Under the pieces are notes generated by a model. It made no database searches. It saw only the letters and a program-made list of their open reading frames with translations, and had not been told where the DNA came from. Positions 12,523 through 21,518 of a stretch of DNA of 64,000 nt are shown here, in pieces; position 1 is the first letter of the stretch; each line of letters starts with the position of its first letter. The translations under genes and the position numbers were made by a program. The DNA comes from Cyclobacteriaceae bacterium (GTDB lineage Bacteria > Bacteroidota > Bacteroidia > Cytophagales > Cyclobacteriaceae). The DNA lies in NCBI GenBank assembly GCA_020832305.1, contig JAFIEV010000017.1, positions 186,001 through 250,000 of the forward strand. Reading direction: 5' to 3'.

Positions 12523-14886
12523 TTAATTCTGGTCGTTAACCTTTCGGTTTTCTGCAACCATACGCAATTGAGTTTTGGCATTGTCTTCCGATACCGTTAC
12601 AGGAGTCGATGAGATTTCGTTTTCTTCCTGAAAAATGATTAAATTTTCTTCCACTTCAACTTGCGCTATGCCTATTTCTACTGATTCCTTCTGAGGAAAT
12701 ATATTACTTGTTTGATCGAGGTCAAGGGCAATTGAAGGAGCAATCACCAAAGCCACAACAGACATAAGTTTTAACAATATATTAAGCGAGGGCCCTGATG
12801 TATCTTTAAAAGGGTCACCCACTGTATCACCCACAACAGTAGCTTTATGCAGGTCAGAGCCTTTACCATACTTTTTGCCATTTATTTCTACACCTACTTC
12901 TACCATCTTTTTGGCATTATCCCATGCACCACCGGCATTTGACTGAAACAAAGCCATCAAAACACCTGACACAGTTACACCGGCCAGTAATCCTCCCAAC
13001 ATCTCTGCTCCACCAATAAAACCTACAAGAATGGGTACAAATACTCCGAGTACCCCCGGCAACACCATTTCTTTTATGGAAGCTTTGGTTGATATTTCAA
13101 CACATTTATCGTATTCGGGCTTATCTTGCGCTGCATCGAATATCTTTTGATCTTCTTCACTGAGGTTTTCAGTATTTCCGTCATTTCTTTTCATAACCGC
13201 AAGGGCAGCGGTCAATTCGGGTATTTCCCTGAATTGACGCCTTACTTCTTCAATCATGGCCATGGCAGCACGGCCCACCGAACTCATTGACATGGCTGAA
13301 AAGACAAACGGAAGCATTGCGCCAACAAAAAGACCTACCATAACGGTCGGTTTGGATATATTAATGGAAGTTATATTGGCTTGCTGCATATATGCAGCAT
13401 ACAAAGCAATGGCAGTAAGCGCTGCAGAGCCAATAGCAAAGCCTTTTCCAATGGCAGCAGTTGTATTGCCAACAGCGTCGAGCGTATCTGTTCGTTGTCT
13501 TACTTCTTTGGGCAGCTTAGACATTTCAGCTATTCCACCTGCATTGTCTGATATGGGGCCATAGGCATCAACTGCCAGCTGTATACCAGTATTAGCCAAC
13601 ATACCAACAGCAGCGATGGCGATGCCATACAAGCCGGCAAAATGAAATGACACTAAAATTGCAGCCGAAATCATGATAATAGGGATGGCAGTAGACATCA
13701 TACCTACTCCTAATCCTGCAATAATGTTGGTGGCATCACCGGTTAAAGACTGCCTCACTATTGATTTTACCGGAGGCGTTCCTGTTCCAGTATAAAATTC
13801 AGTAATTTGACCAATACCCAGACCCGCGAGCAGACCCGCAATCACCGCCCAGAATACGCCATTGCTGGTGTAGATGCGACCATCGATTAACCACTCGGAA
13901 GGAAGCATGTACTGAATGACAAAATAACCGGCAATTACCATAATTATAGCTGATCCAAATTCACCGATATTCAGAGCTCTCTGCGGGCTGCCACCTTCTT
14001 TTACATTTACAAAAAAAGTTCCTATAATAGACACCAGAATACCAACACCGGCTATTACCAGGGGAAGCAAGACAGCACCTAAACCGTTATTATAGCTGGC
14101 AAACTCAGGTAAGGGAACAAAAATAGCGCCCAATACCATGGTGCCTATGATCGATCCTACGTAAGATTCAAATAAATCGGCACCCATACCGGCCACGTCA
14201 CCTACGTTATCACCTACGTTGTCGGCAATGGTCGCAGGGTTGAGCGGATGGTCTTCAGGAATGCCTGCTTCTACTTTTCCAACCAGGTCGGCACCTACAT
14301 CAGCCGCTTTGGTGTATATACCACCTCCAACACGGGCAAAAAAGGCAATACTGGAAGCACCCAGAGAAAAGCCAGCCAATACATTCAACACCTTGGTAAT
14401 CTCCCAATCGGCACCCAGAATATGGGTGTATAAAAGAAATAAAGCACTTAGTCCGAGTACACCCAGACCTACCACACCCATACCCATTACAGAACCTCCG
14501 ATAAAAGCCACTTTAAGGGCTTTACCAAGTGATGTTCTGGCTGCTTGTGTGGTTCTTACATTGGCATAGGTGGCAATTTTCATTCCGTGGTATCCTGCAA
14601 AACCCGAACAAACGGCACCAACTACAAAAGAAAGAGCTACCAAGCTGTGAGATGTGCTTTCATAGTGTCCTTTGAAAGCAAGTAAAACCGCCAGAGAGGC
14701 AACGAAAATACCCAGGATTTTATACTCAGCTTTCAAAAAAGCCATGGCGCCCTTGTAGATATTTTGTGAAATCTTAATCATAAGATCAGTTCCGGCATCC
14801 TGCTGTATTACCCATAAAGATCGCCAAATCACAAAAATCAGGGCTACTACCCCCAAAACAGGTAAGGTAAAGATCAATGTTTCCAT
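12523..14886 (-). CDS. hppA: Membrane-bound ion-translocating pyrophosphatase (K+-dependent type)
   Basis: This 787-residue membrane pyrophosphatase couples PPi hydrolysis to H+ and/or Na+ export. About 16 membrane helices are visible. Pyrophosphate-binding motifs include [32 protein letters not shown] and, near the C-terminus, [17 protein letters not shown]. The [10 protein letters not shown] motif has Ala where K+-independent enzymes have Lys, so this is the K+-dependent class; H+ versus Na+ specificity cannot be decided by eye. After the last helix there is an unusual hydrophilic tail of about 60 residues rich in Glu and Val. The gene is monocistronic with its own terminator, and its 5' leader contains a GGCGCC hairpin. 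Confidence 0.94.
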   Translation of the reverse strand: METLIFTLPVLGVVALIFVIWRSLWVIQQDAGTDLMIKISQNIYKGAMAFLKAEYKILGIFVASLAVLLAFKGHYESTSHSLVALSFVVGAVCSGFAGYHGMKIATYANVRTTQAARTSLGKALKVAFIGGSVMGMGVVGLGVLGLSALFLLYTHILGADWEITKVLNVLAGFSLGASSIAFFARVGGGIYTKAADVGADLVGKVEAGIPEDHPLNPATIADNVGDNVGDVAGMGADLFESYVGSIIGTMVLGAIFVPLPEFASYNNGLGAVLLPLVIAGVGILVSIIGTFFVNVKEGGSPQRALNIGEFGSAIIMVIAGYFVIQYMLPSEWLIDGRIYTSNGVFWAVIAGLLAGLGIGQITEFYTGTGTPPVKSIVRQSLTGDATNIIAGLGVGMMSTAIPIIMISAAILVSFHFAGLYGIAIAAVGMLANTGIQLAVDAYGPISDNAGGIAEMSKLPKEVRQRTDTLDAVGNTTAAIGKGFAIGSAALTAIALYAAYMQQANITSINISKPTVMVGLFVGAMLPFVFSAMSMSSVGRAAMAMIEEVRRQFREIPELTAALAVMKRNDGNTENLSEEDQKIFDAAQDKPEYDKCVEISTKASIKEMVLPGVLGVFVPILVGFIGGAEMLGGLLAGVTVSGVLMALFQSNAGGAWDNAKKMVEVGVEINGKKYGKGSDLHKATVVGDTVGDPFKDTSGPSLNILLKLMSVVALVIAPSIALDLDQTSNIFPQKESVEIGIAQVEVEENLIIFQEENEISSTPVTVSEDNAKTQLRMVAENRKVNDQN

Positions 14887-15278
14887 AAAGTGTAGAAGTA
14901 TTTAGTCAGTTTTTACTGTTTTATGTTGAAAATAATTTAAAGATCATATAAAAAGAATTCGGCGCCAATTCAGGCGCCAAGATAAAAAGCATTTCCGGCC
15001 TCTTTTTTTGTTTTGCAAAGATCATATGTAATCATGCCTCCGAAATATACAATTATTAAAATTTAAACTAAAAGCAATTTCTTCGATAATTTTGATAATT
15101 AATTGTAAAAAAAGCTAAAATGTCTTCTCAACATTAAAGCAAACGTTTGTAGTTAAAAAATTGCTAAGGTTTGATTTCTTACTTTTACCGTTCTGACTAC
15201 AAAATGCACATCTTGGCGCATGCTGATTTTTAATTTGTTTATAATTAATTTTGGGTTCGATTGTTTGAAACTTCCGAT
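14887..15278. other. Gene-free divergent intergenic region with GGCGCC hairpin and CAAACGTTTG palindrome
   Basis: About 390 bases separate the divergent hppA and cytochrome-b5-like genes. I see an inverted repeat GGCGCC-aattca-GGCGCC at 14961-14978, which would be a hairpin in the hppA 5' leader, and a perfect 10-base palindrome CAAACGTTTG at 15140-15149, a possible regulator site. Both promoters should be here but neither matches the consensus well: TACTTTTA at 15180-15187 on the plus strand, and TAGCTTTT (plus-strand 15110-15117) on the minus strand. No coding signal is seen. Confidence 0.6.
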
Positions 15279-15557
15279 ATGTCAATGAATGTCAATGAAA
15301 ATGCAGCTTCGAATGAGTTGCGTCTATATACACCGGCGCAGCTGGCCTTGAGAAATGGCGCTGATCGGGAGGAAATTTGGTGTGCATATGAAGGCTTGAT
15401 CTATGATCTCTCATCATCTCGATTATGGAGAAATGGCATGCATTATGAACACTGGGCCGGTCAGGATCTAACTAATGAGCTTAAAGATGCGCCGCATACT
15501 TCGAGCGTATTTACTAAATTTAAAGTAGTAGGAAAGCTAAATCCTTTTGCCAGCTGA
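15279..15557 (+). CDS. Small cytochrome b5-like heme/steroid-binding domain protein
   Basis: This 92-residue protein consists of one cytochrome-b5-like domain: YTPAQLALRNGADREEIWCAYEG is followed by IYDLSSSRLWRNGMHYEHWAGQDLTNELKDAPH, a pattern seen in short bacterial predicted heme/steroid-binding proteins. The two His residues of true cytochrome b5 are only partly matched (HYEHWAG and APH), so heme ligation is unproven. I start at the ATG giving MSMNVNEN; a TTG six codons upstream is possible. The next gene starts 5 bases after its stop, and pyrD follows, suggesting one operon. Confidence 0.7.
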   Translation: MSMNVNENAASNELRLYTPAQLALRNGADREEIWCAYEGLIYDLSSSRLWRNGMHYEHWAGQDLTNELKDAPHTSSVFTKFKVVGKLNPFAS

Positions 15558-15561
15558 TAAT

Positions 15562-16131
15562 ATGCATACCATCGAACCATATAGCCGCTGGTCGGGACAA
15601 TACGACGCCTCAAAAGACGAACGCTCACCTTTTTTTGGTAAAAAATATAATTACAACTTATACGCAGACACAATTTATAATTATTACATCGATCCGGCAT
15701 GGGATTACATAGGTTCTGAAACGCTTTATATTAAAATTTTATATACAGATTATACAGTAGGTTATACCATAATTGAATTGCTTGGCGAATGGAATGATGC
15801 CATACATAACGATATTATGCATTTTAAAAGAAATATTATTGACCATATGACCCGTGAGGGAATATTGCATTATGTGCTGATCGGCGAACAGGTATTTAAT
15901 TTCCACGGTTCTGATGATTGTTATTATGAAGAGTGGTTTGATGATGTGGAAGATGGTTGGATCGCAGCCATTGGTTTCAGAGATTTTATATATGAAGAGT
16001 GGAAAAAATTTAATATAGATTATTATTTGGTCGGTGGAGCGGGATTGGAAATACCCGACTGGCGAATTTTTGCCCCAAAAGTTCTGTTTCAGAAAATTGA
16101 TGCCGAAATTCGCCGGCGAATTGGCTTTTAA
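15562..16131 (+). CDS. Conserved hypothetical protein, acidic and tyrosine-rich
   Basis: I do not recognise this 189-residue protein. It is soluble in appearance, with no signal peptide or membrane helix, and is rich in Tyr, Trp, Asp and Ile (for example IYNYYIDPAWDYIGSETLYI and DDCYYEEWFDDVEDGW). The middle (YVLIGEQVFNFHGSD) looks like the core strand of an alpha/beta fold. I start at the ATG giving MHTIEP, 5 bases after the preceding stop. It lies between a b5-like protein and pyrD, all co-directional with short gaps, so co-expression is likely but no function follows from that. Confidence 0.72.
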   Translation: MHTIEPYSRWSGQYDASKDERSPFFGKKYNYNLYADTIYNYYIDPAWDYIGSETLYIKILYTDYTVGYTIIELLGEWNDAIHNDIMHFKRNIIDHMTREGILHYVLIGEQVFNFHGSDDCYYEEWFDDVEDGWIAAIGFRDFIYEEWKKFNIDYYLVGGAGLEIPDWRIFAPKVLFQKIDAEIRRRIGF

Positions 16132-16153
16132 TATAATCCGTAACTGCAAAAAT

Positions 16154-17188
16154 ATGTATCGCTTATTTTTTAAACCCTTGTTTTTTCTGCTTTCTCCCGA
16201 AACGGCACATAAAGTAGCTTCTAAATTACTTTTAGTTGCCAGTCAAATTCCGGGTTTGTCCTTTTTATTAAAAAAATCTTTTTGTTTTTCTCATCCCAAC
16301 TTAAAACGAGAGGTATTTGGACTGCGATTTCCCAACCCTGTAGGATTGGCAGCAGGATATGATAAAGATGCAGAACTTATCGATGCTATGGCAAACCTGG
16401 GCTTTGGTTTTGTGGAAATAGGAACGATTACCCCCAGGCCTCAATCAGGGAATCCCAAGCCAAGATTATTTCGACTGAGCAATGATCTGGCCCTTATAAA
16501 TCGGATGGGTTTCAACAATAAAGGTCTGGAAGCAGCTATAGAGAAATTAAAAGATAAGAAGCACAATATTATAGTGGGTGGAAATATTGGCAAAAATAAA
16601 GATACCCCTAATGAAAATGCCGTGGAAGATTATGAAATATGTTTCCTGGGACTTTATCCTTATGTAGATTACTTTGTAGTGAATGTAAGCTCACCCAATA
16701 CCCCAGGTCTGCGAGATTTGCAGGAAAAAGAACCTTTGAAAAAGCTACTTAATCATTTGTTGAACCTGCGTGAAGATCAAGAGGTTAAAAAGCCGGTATT
16801 GCTTAAAATTGCACCTGATTTAAATACGTCACAGCTTGACGATATTCTTGAAATAGTGGAACTTACCCAAATCGATGGGCTCATTGCAACCAATACTACC
16901 ATTGATCGAAATAATCTCAGGGTACCAAAAGAAAAGACCAATGCCATCGGTGCAGGCGGCCTCAGTGGTTTTCCATTAAAAGATAAATCAACAGAAATAA
17001 TACAGTATCTTACAAAAAATGCAAGAAGGCAAGTACCGGTAATAGGTGTGGGTGGTATAGGGAATGGCGCCGATGCCCTCGAAAAATTAAAGGCTGGGGC
17101 AAGTCTTGTACAAGTTTACACAGGCTTAATTTACAATGGTCCGGGTATGGTAAATGAAATAAATCGACATCTGGCAAAATATTTGTAA
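16154..17188 (+). CDS. pyrD: Dihydroorotate dehydrogenase (quinone), class 2
   Basis: PyrD oxidises dihydroorotate to orotate in pyrimidine synthesis, passing electrons through FMN to quinone. The 344-residue chain starts at MYRLFFKPLFFLLSPETAH, the amphipathic N-terminal membrane-docking extension that marks class 2 enzymes. FMN and substrate motifs include GLAAGYDKDAELIDA, INRMGFNNKG, NVSSPNTPGLRDLQ (catalytic Ser region) and GVGGIGNGADA. The open frame extends 40 codons upstream into the preceding gene, but the family start is clear. pyrF lies about 3.3 kb downstream. Confidence 0.95.
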   Translation: MYRLFFKPLFFLLSPETAHKVASKLLLVASQIPGLSFLLKKSFCFSHPNLKREVFGLRFPNPVGLAAGYDKDAELIDAMANLGFGFVEIGTITPRPQSGNPKPRLFRLSNDLALINRMGFNNKGLEAAIEKLKDKKHNIIVGGNIGKNKDTPNENAVEDYEICFLGLYPYVDYFVVNVSSPNTPGLRDLQEKEPLKKLLNHLLNLREDQEVKKPVLLKIAPDLNTSQLDDILEIVELTQIDGLIATNTTIDRNNLRVPKEKTNAIGAGGLSGFPLKDKSTEIIQYLTKNARRQVPVIGVGGIGNGADALEKLKAGASLVQVYTGLIYNGPGMVNEINRHLAKYL

Positions 17189-17223
17189 TAAATGAGCAAT
17201 TATTGCTATAATCTGTTTCATGC

Positions 17224-17253
17224 TTTGTGATTAAGCAATAACCTGTACTTTTG
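17224..17253 (+). promoter_or_regulatory. Promoter of ftsK
   Basis: TTTG (17224-17227), 18 bases, then TACTTTTG (17246-17253) match the Bacteroidota vegetative pattern. The start codon follows 28 bases after the -7 box. Confidence 0.7.
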
Positions 17254-17281
17254 CAATACAATTAGCTTACAGAATTATTTC

Positions 17282-19738
17282 ATGGCCAAAAACAGCTACA
17301 AATCAAAAAATTTTGTAAAAGAGCCGAAAAAGCCAAAGGTTAAAAAAAAGTGGAGCTTCGGGCTGTTTAAGGACCGCCGCCTGCATTTATCTGTAGGTTT
17401 GTTTCTGCTGGTAGCCTCCTTTTTCCTCTTTACTGCTTTTACTTCTTATCTTTTTACCGGTACATCCGATCAAAGTGTGGTTGAAAGTTTTAAACTCACG
17501 GGAATCAGAACGGCAGGTGTGGAGGTAGAAAACTGGTTTGGCCTTTTCGGGGCTTTGACTGCCCATTATTTTATTTTTATGTGGTTTGGTATTTCAGCAT
17601 TTTTTATACCCCCGATTTTATTCTTGCTGGGATTTACCATTACATTTAAAAAAACACTGCTTTCGCTTTCCAGAGCGCTGGGGTTTAGTCTGTTTTTTAT
17701 TTTTTGGCTAAGTACCCTGATGGGCTATATCATGCTGGAACCAGGAAGCCCCTATCAACTCAGCTTTTTGGGAGGAGGCCTTGGATATGAAATTTCATCA
17801 TTTCTGCACAGTATTCTGGGATGGGGCACCTTTCTCCTGCTTATCTTATCTTTACTGGTTTTTGTGATTTTCTTTTTTAACATTACCACCATACTCGGCC
17901 TGGGAAATGCTGCCAAAGACGAAATAGACCGCTTTAAAAATACTTTTAATGAAGAGGAAGAGGACCTTGATGAGGGTGTTTCAAGGTCAGATCAGGAAAT
18001 CCTCGAACAGGAAAACTGGCAAATAAAAACCATTAAGCCAAACCTGGAAAAAAGTGCAAACAACGAAATCAAGCTTGACCTCGATGAACCACTTTTAAAC
18101 GAAAATCCGCCTATACCTAATCCTCAGCCGGTAGTTGTGGCAAATCAGGCTAAAAAGGAACCAGAGTTTATCGTAGCCGAAAATGAAAATCCCGACAAAG
18201 AGGTCGATGAAATGGAGTATTATGATCCCACCCTTGATTTGGGATCATTTCAACAACCTACCCTTGATCTGCTCGATCAGCATGAGCCCAGAAATGTTCA
18301 GGTAACCAAAGAAGAACTGGAACAAAACAAAGATAAAATTCTTGAAACACTTATTAATTTTAAAATAGGTATTGCGAGCATTAAAGCAACCATAGGACCA
18401 ACGGTTACCCTTTATGAAATTGTTCCTGATGCGGGAGTAAAAATTTCCAGAATCAAAAACCTCGAAGATGATATTGCGCTGAGTCTTTCGGCCCTGGGTA
18501 TTCGTATTATTGCACCGATTCCGGGAAAAGGAACCATCGGTATTGAAGTACCTAATAAAAACAGGGAAGTGGTTTCTATCAGATCGGTTTTAAGTACTGA
18601 AAAATTTGCAAAAAGTACATATGAGCTTCCTGTAATATTGGGCAAAACCATTTCCAATGAAGTATATGTAACTGATCTGGCAAAAATGCCACACTTGCTC
18701 ATGGCCGGCGCTACAGGACAGGGTAAATCTGTGGGAATAAATGTTTTACTGGCTTCACTTATATACAAAAAGCATCCCTCGCAACTTAAATTTGTATTGG
18801 TAGATCCCAAAAAGGTAGAGCTCACCCTCTATAATAAAATCGAAAGGCATTACCTGGCCATGTTGCCCAATAATGAAGAAGCCATCATTACCGATACCAA
18901 AAAAGTGATTTACACTTTAAATTCACTCTGTATCGAAATGGATAACCGGCTTTCCCTTTTTAAAGATGCAGCATGCAGAAATTTAAAGGAATATAATACC
19001 AAGTTCATCAGAAGAAGATTAAATCCCGAAAAAGGCCATCGATATATGCCCTATATTGTGCTGATTATTGATGAATTGGCAGACCTTATGGTCACAGCGG
19101 GCAAAGAAGTGGAAACGCCTATCTCCAGGTTGGCAGCGGTTGCCAGGGCCATCGGTATCCACCTGGTGCTGGCAACACAAAGACCTTCGGTTAATGTAAT
19201 TACCGGTGTGATAAAGGCGAATTTTCCTGCCCGGCTATCTTTCAGGGTTACTTCTAAAATTGATTCCCGCACAATATTGGATATGGGAGGTGCCGAACAA
19301 CTGGTAGGTATGGGCGATATGCTCTTTTCTCTTGGTTCTGAAACCGTACGATTGCAATGTCCTTATATTGATACGGATGAAGTTGAAAAAATTTGTGATT
19401 TCGTGGGTGCTCAACGCGGTTACGAAACAGCATACCAGCTTCCGGAGTTTGAAGGAGACGAAGAAGGAGGTTCTTCATCTGAAGTGGATCTCAACGACAG
19501 AGATGCCATGTTTGATGAAGCAGCCCGGCTTATAGTAAGACATCAGCAGGGAAGTACCTCTCTAATACAACGAAAACTGAAACTGGGATACAACCGGGCC
19601 GGCCGTTTGATAGATCAGCTGGAAGCCGCCGGTATTGTTGGTGCCTTCGAAGGGAGCAAAGCCAGAGAAGTTCTCGTACAAGACGAATACACTTTGGAAC
19701 AATTATTGAGTGTATTAAATGAAAAGAAAAGCGGATAA
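17282..19738 (+). CDS. ftsK: FtsK/SpoIIIE DNA translocase
   Basis: FtsK anchors at the division septum and pumps chromosome ends by ATP hydrolysis so that dimers can be resolved. The 818-residue chain has a basic N-terminus, about four membrane helices up to residue ~210, an acidic linker to ~340, the alpha/beta motor and a C-terminal winged-helix gamma domain (STSLIQRKLKLGYNRAGRLID). Walker A is GATGQGKSVG (about residue 475) and Walker B is IVLIIDELADLM (about 593). Length and order are normal. It leads an ftsK-lolA pair from the promoter just upstream. Confidence 0.96.
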   Translation: MAKNSYKSKNFVKEPKKPKVKKKWSFGLFKDRRLHLSVGLFLLVASFFLFTAFTSYLFTGTSDQSVVESFKLTGIRTAGVEVENWFGLFGALTAHYFIFMWFGISAFFIPPILFLLGFTITFKKTLLSLSRALGFSLFFIFWLSTLMGYIMLEPGSPYQLSFLGGGLGYEISSFLHSILGWGTFLLLILSLLVFVIFFFNITTILGLGNAAKDEIDRFKNTFNEEEEDLDEGVSRSDQEILEQENWQIKTIKPNLEKSANNEIKLDLDEPLLNENPPIPNPQPVVVANQAKKEPEFIVAENENPDKEVDEMEYYDPTLDLGSFQQPTLDLLDQHEPRNVQVTKEELEQNKDKILETLINFKIGIASIKATIGPTVTLYEIVPDAGVKISRIKNLEDDIALSLSALGIRIIAPIPGKGTIGIEVPNKNREVVSIRSVLSTEKFAKSTYELPVILGKTISNEVYVTDLAKMPHLLMAGATGQGKSVGINVLLASLIYKKHPSQLKFVLVDPKKVELTLYNKIERHYLAMLPNNEEAIITDTKKVIYTLNSLCIEMDNRLSLFKDAACRNLKEYNTKFIRRRLNPEKGHRYMPYIVLIIDELADLMVTAGKEVETPISRLAAVARAIGIHLVLATQRPSVNVITGVIKANFPARLSFRVTSKIDSRTILDMGGAEQLVGMGDMLFSLGSETVRLQCPYIDTDEVEKICDFVGAQRGYETAYQLPEFEGDEEGGSSSEVDLNDRDAMFDEAARLIVRHQQGSTSLIQRKLKLGYNRAGRLIDQLEAAGIVGAFEGSKAREVLVQDEYTLEQLLSVLNEKKSG

Positions 19739-19755
19739 AATAGTTAAGCAAATAT

Positions 19756-20406
19756 ATGAAAAACGCATTGATATTGATTGTGGTAACCTTCTTATTTACA
19801 GGGGTATACGCGCAAAACGATCCAAAAGCGAAAGAAATTCTGGATCAGATGAGTGAAAAATACAAAAGCTTTACCTCCTTTAAAGCTGGGTTTGTAAATA
19901 AACTGGAAAACGAAATCGAAGGTTTTACTGAAGAGTTTGAGGGCCAGATAGTAGTAAAAGGCACCAAATACAAACTTATTGTTGGAGATCAGGAAATTTA
20001 CAATAACGGCACTACGGTATGGACTTATCTCAAAGACATCAATGAAGTTAATATTGATAACTACGTGCCTGAGGATGGAGATATGACACCTTCTAATATT
20101 TACAACATATACAAATCAGGCTATAAATACCGCCTGATGGAAGAAAGAAGGGAGGGATCTAAATTATTGCAACTGGTTGAACTGCAACCGGAAAATCCAA
20201 AACAAAGTAAATCTCAGTTCATCAATATCATTTTGAGAATCGATAAAACAGATAAAACTTTAAACGGCTGGACCATCAAAGACAGAACGGGCAATCAGTA
20301 TTCTTATACCATCACCAATTTCACGCCCAATGTAGAGGCCAACGATAAAACTTTTGAATTTGATCCTTCAAAACATCCCGATGTAGAGATCGTCGATCTG
20401 CGATAA
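19756..20406 (+). CDS. lolA: LolA-like outer-membrane lipoprotein carrier protein
   Basis: LolA ferries lipoproteins across the periplasm from LolCDE to the outer membrane. The 216-residue protein has a signal peptide (MKNALILIVVTFLFTGVYAQ) and the LolA beta-sheet half-barrel pattern (KAKEILDQMSEKYKSFTSFKAGF at the mature start; GTTVWTYLKDINEVNI in the middle; FEFDPSKHPDVEIVDLR at the end). It follows ftsK by 17 bases, an arrangement seen in many Bacteroidota. A strong hairpin follows its stop codon. Confidence 0.88.
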   Translation: MKNALILIVVTFLFTGVYAQNDPKAKEILDQMSEKYKSFTSFKAGFVNKLENEIEGFTEEFEGQIVVKGTKYKLIVGDQEIYNNGTTVWTYLKDINEVNIDNYVPEDGDMTPSNIYNIYKSGYKYRLMEERREGSKLLQLVELQPENPKQSKSQFINIILRIDKTDKTLNGWTIKDRTGNQYSYTITNFTPNVEANDKTFEFDPSKHPDVEIVDLR

Positions 20407-20426
20407 TAATCTCTTTTATTTGGAAT

Positions 20427-20470
20427 AAATACCAGATAATGTAAAGCATTTTATATTATCTGGTATTTTT
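20427..20470 (+). terminator. 19-bp hairpin between lolA and pyrF, terminator-like
   Basis: AAATACCAGATAAT (20427-20440) and ATTATCTGGTATTT (20455-20468) are perfect inverted repeats. The pairing continues inward (GTAAA with TTTAT, one G-U pair) to a four-base GCAT loop, and a short U-run (TTTTTG) overlaps the 3' arm. The single G-U pair becomes C-A on the other strand, so the structure favours plus-strand RNA. It ends only 8 bases before the pyrF start codon, which is unusual for a plain terminator. TATTTTTG at 20463-20470 also matches a -7 box. Confidence 0.65.
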
Positions 20471-20476
20471 GTATAC

Positions 20477-21313
20477 ATGAAAAGGGAAGATTTAATACAA
20501 CAGATCAAAGTAAAGAAATCCAGTCTCTGTGTAGGACTGGATACTGACATAGAAAAAATACCACAGCATCTGAGATCTGAACCAGACCCGGTGTTTACCT
20601 TCAATAAGGCCATTATTGATTCCACTGCCGATTATGCAGTGGCCTACAAACCTAACCTGGCTTTTTATGAGTGTGATGGCGCCAAAGGCTGGGACACCCT
20701 GCAAAAAACCCTTGAGTACATCCCTAAGGAGATTTTTACCATTGCCGATGCCAAAAGAGGCGATATTGGCAATACCTCAGAAAAATATGCCCATACTTTT
20801 TTCCGACACTATGCATTTGATGCGGTCACCGTGGCACCTTACATGGGCGCAGATTCTGTACGACCTTTCCTCGGCTTTAAAAATAAATGGGTTATCCTGC
20901 TCGCACTTACCTCCAATCCCGGCAGTGAGGATTTTCAGCAGCTCACCCTCGCAGATACCGGTGAAAGGCTCTATGAAAATGTATTAAAAACTTCCAGGCC
21001 ATGGGGCGATGAGGGCAATATGATGTATGTGGTAGGCGCAACCCAGGCAGCGCATTTACAGAAAATCAGGGAGATCGTGCCTGGTCATTTTTTGCTGATT
21101 CCCGGTGTGGGTGCACAGGGAGGCAACTTGCAGGAAGTCTGTAAATACGGAATGAATGCCGATGGAGGCCTGCTCATCAATGCTTCCAGGAGTATATTGT
21201 ATGCCGGTTCAGGAACAGATTTTACCTCCAAAGCCAGAGAAGAAGCCATGAAAATGCAGTCAGAAATGGCTGATTATCTTGAACAGTATGCTTTTGGTCC
21301 ATTAGGAGTATAA
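20477..21313 (+). CDS. pyrF: Orotidine 5'-phosphate decarboxylase, type 2
   Basis: PyrF converts OMP to UMP, the last step of de novo UMP synthesis. The 278-residue length and the motif [14 protein letters not shown] (catalytic Asp91-Lys93-Asp96 set) identify the longer type 2 family common in Bacteroidota and actinobacteria. Other marks are CVGLDTD near 18-24, YKPNLAFYE and the phosphate-binding [10 protein letters not shown]. The start codon lies 8 bases after a large hairpin, so initiation or transcription may depend on that structure. No other gene follows in the same direction. Confidence 0.94.
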   Translation: MKREDLIQQIKVKKSSLCVGLDTDIEKIPQHLRSEPDPVFTFNKAIIDSTADYAVAYKPNLAFYECDGAKGWDTLQKTLEYIPKEIFTIADAKRGDIGNTSEKYAHTFFRHYAFDAVTVAPYMGADSVRPFLGFKNKWVILLALTSNPGSEDFQQLTLADTGERLYENVLKTSRPWGDEGNMMYVVGATQAAHLQKIREIVPGHFLLIPGVGAQGGNLQEVCKYGMNADGGLLINASRSILYAGSGTDFTSKAREEAMKMQSEMADYLEQYAFGPLGV

Positions 21314-21330
21314 GTGAGCGCAATAGCGCA

Positions 21331-21477
21331 ATAGCTCAAAGCTCGTAGTTAGCTCGTAGCTCGTAGGGCTTTGTGGTTGTGATATGCCTGAACTGGTAGC
21401 TAGAGGTTATTTGAGCTGTAAGCCGCAAGCTAGTAGCTTCAAGGGGGTACAAACTGCGAGCTTCATATACAAACTGC
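21331..21477. repeat. Degenerate short direct repeats in the pyrF-hydrolase intergenic region
   Basis: The gap between convergent pyrF and the hydrolase gene holds AGCTCGTAG three times (21340, 21351 and 21358), looser relatives such as GGTAGCTAGAGG and GCAAGCTAGTAGCTTCAAG, and TACAAACTGC twice (21448 and 21468). The text is built from AGCT/GTAG units and looks unlike the surrounding DNA. It may be a dispersed intergenic repeat family, but one copy cannot prove that. Confidence 0.5.
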
Positions 21478-21518
21478 CAAGTGACCTTATTCATTTGATT
21501 TTATCACCCTTGGCAACT

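Noticed and set aside
14219-14569. 116-codon plus-strand ORF inside hppA
   Set aside because: It is the antisense shadow of the conserved pyrophosphatase coding sequence.
15140-15149. CAAACGTTTG palindrome as a LacI-type operator
   Set aside because: Too short and without a nearby regulator gene; listed only as part of the intergenic region.
16034-16153. 40-residue N-terminal extension of PyrD
   Set aside because: It lies inside the preceding gene in another frame; class 2 PyrD proteins begin at the MYRLFFK-type helix.
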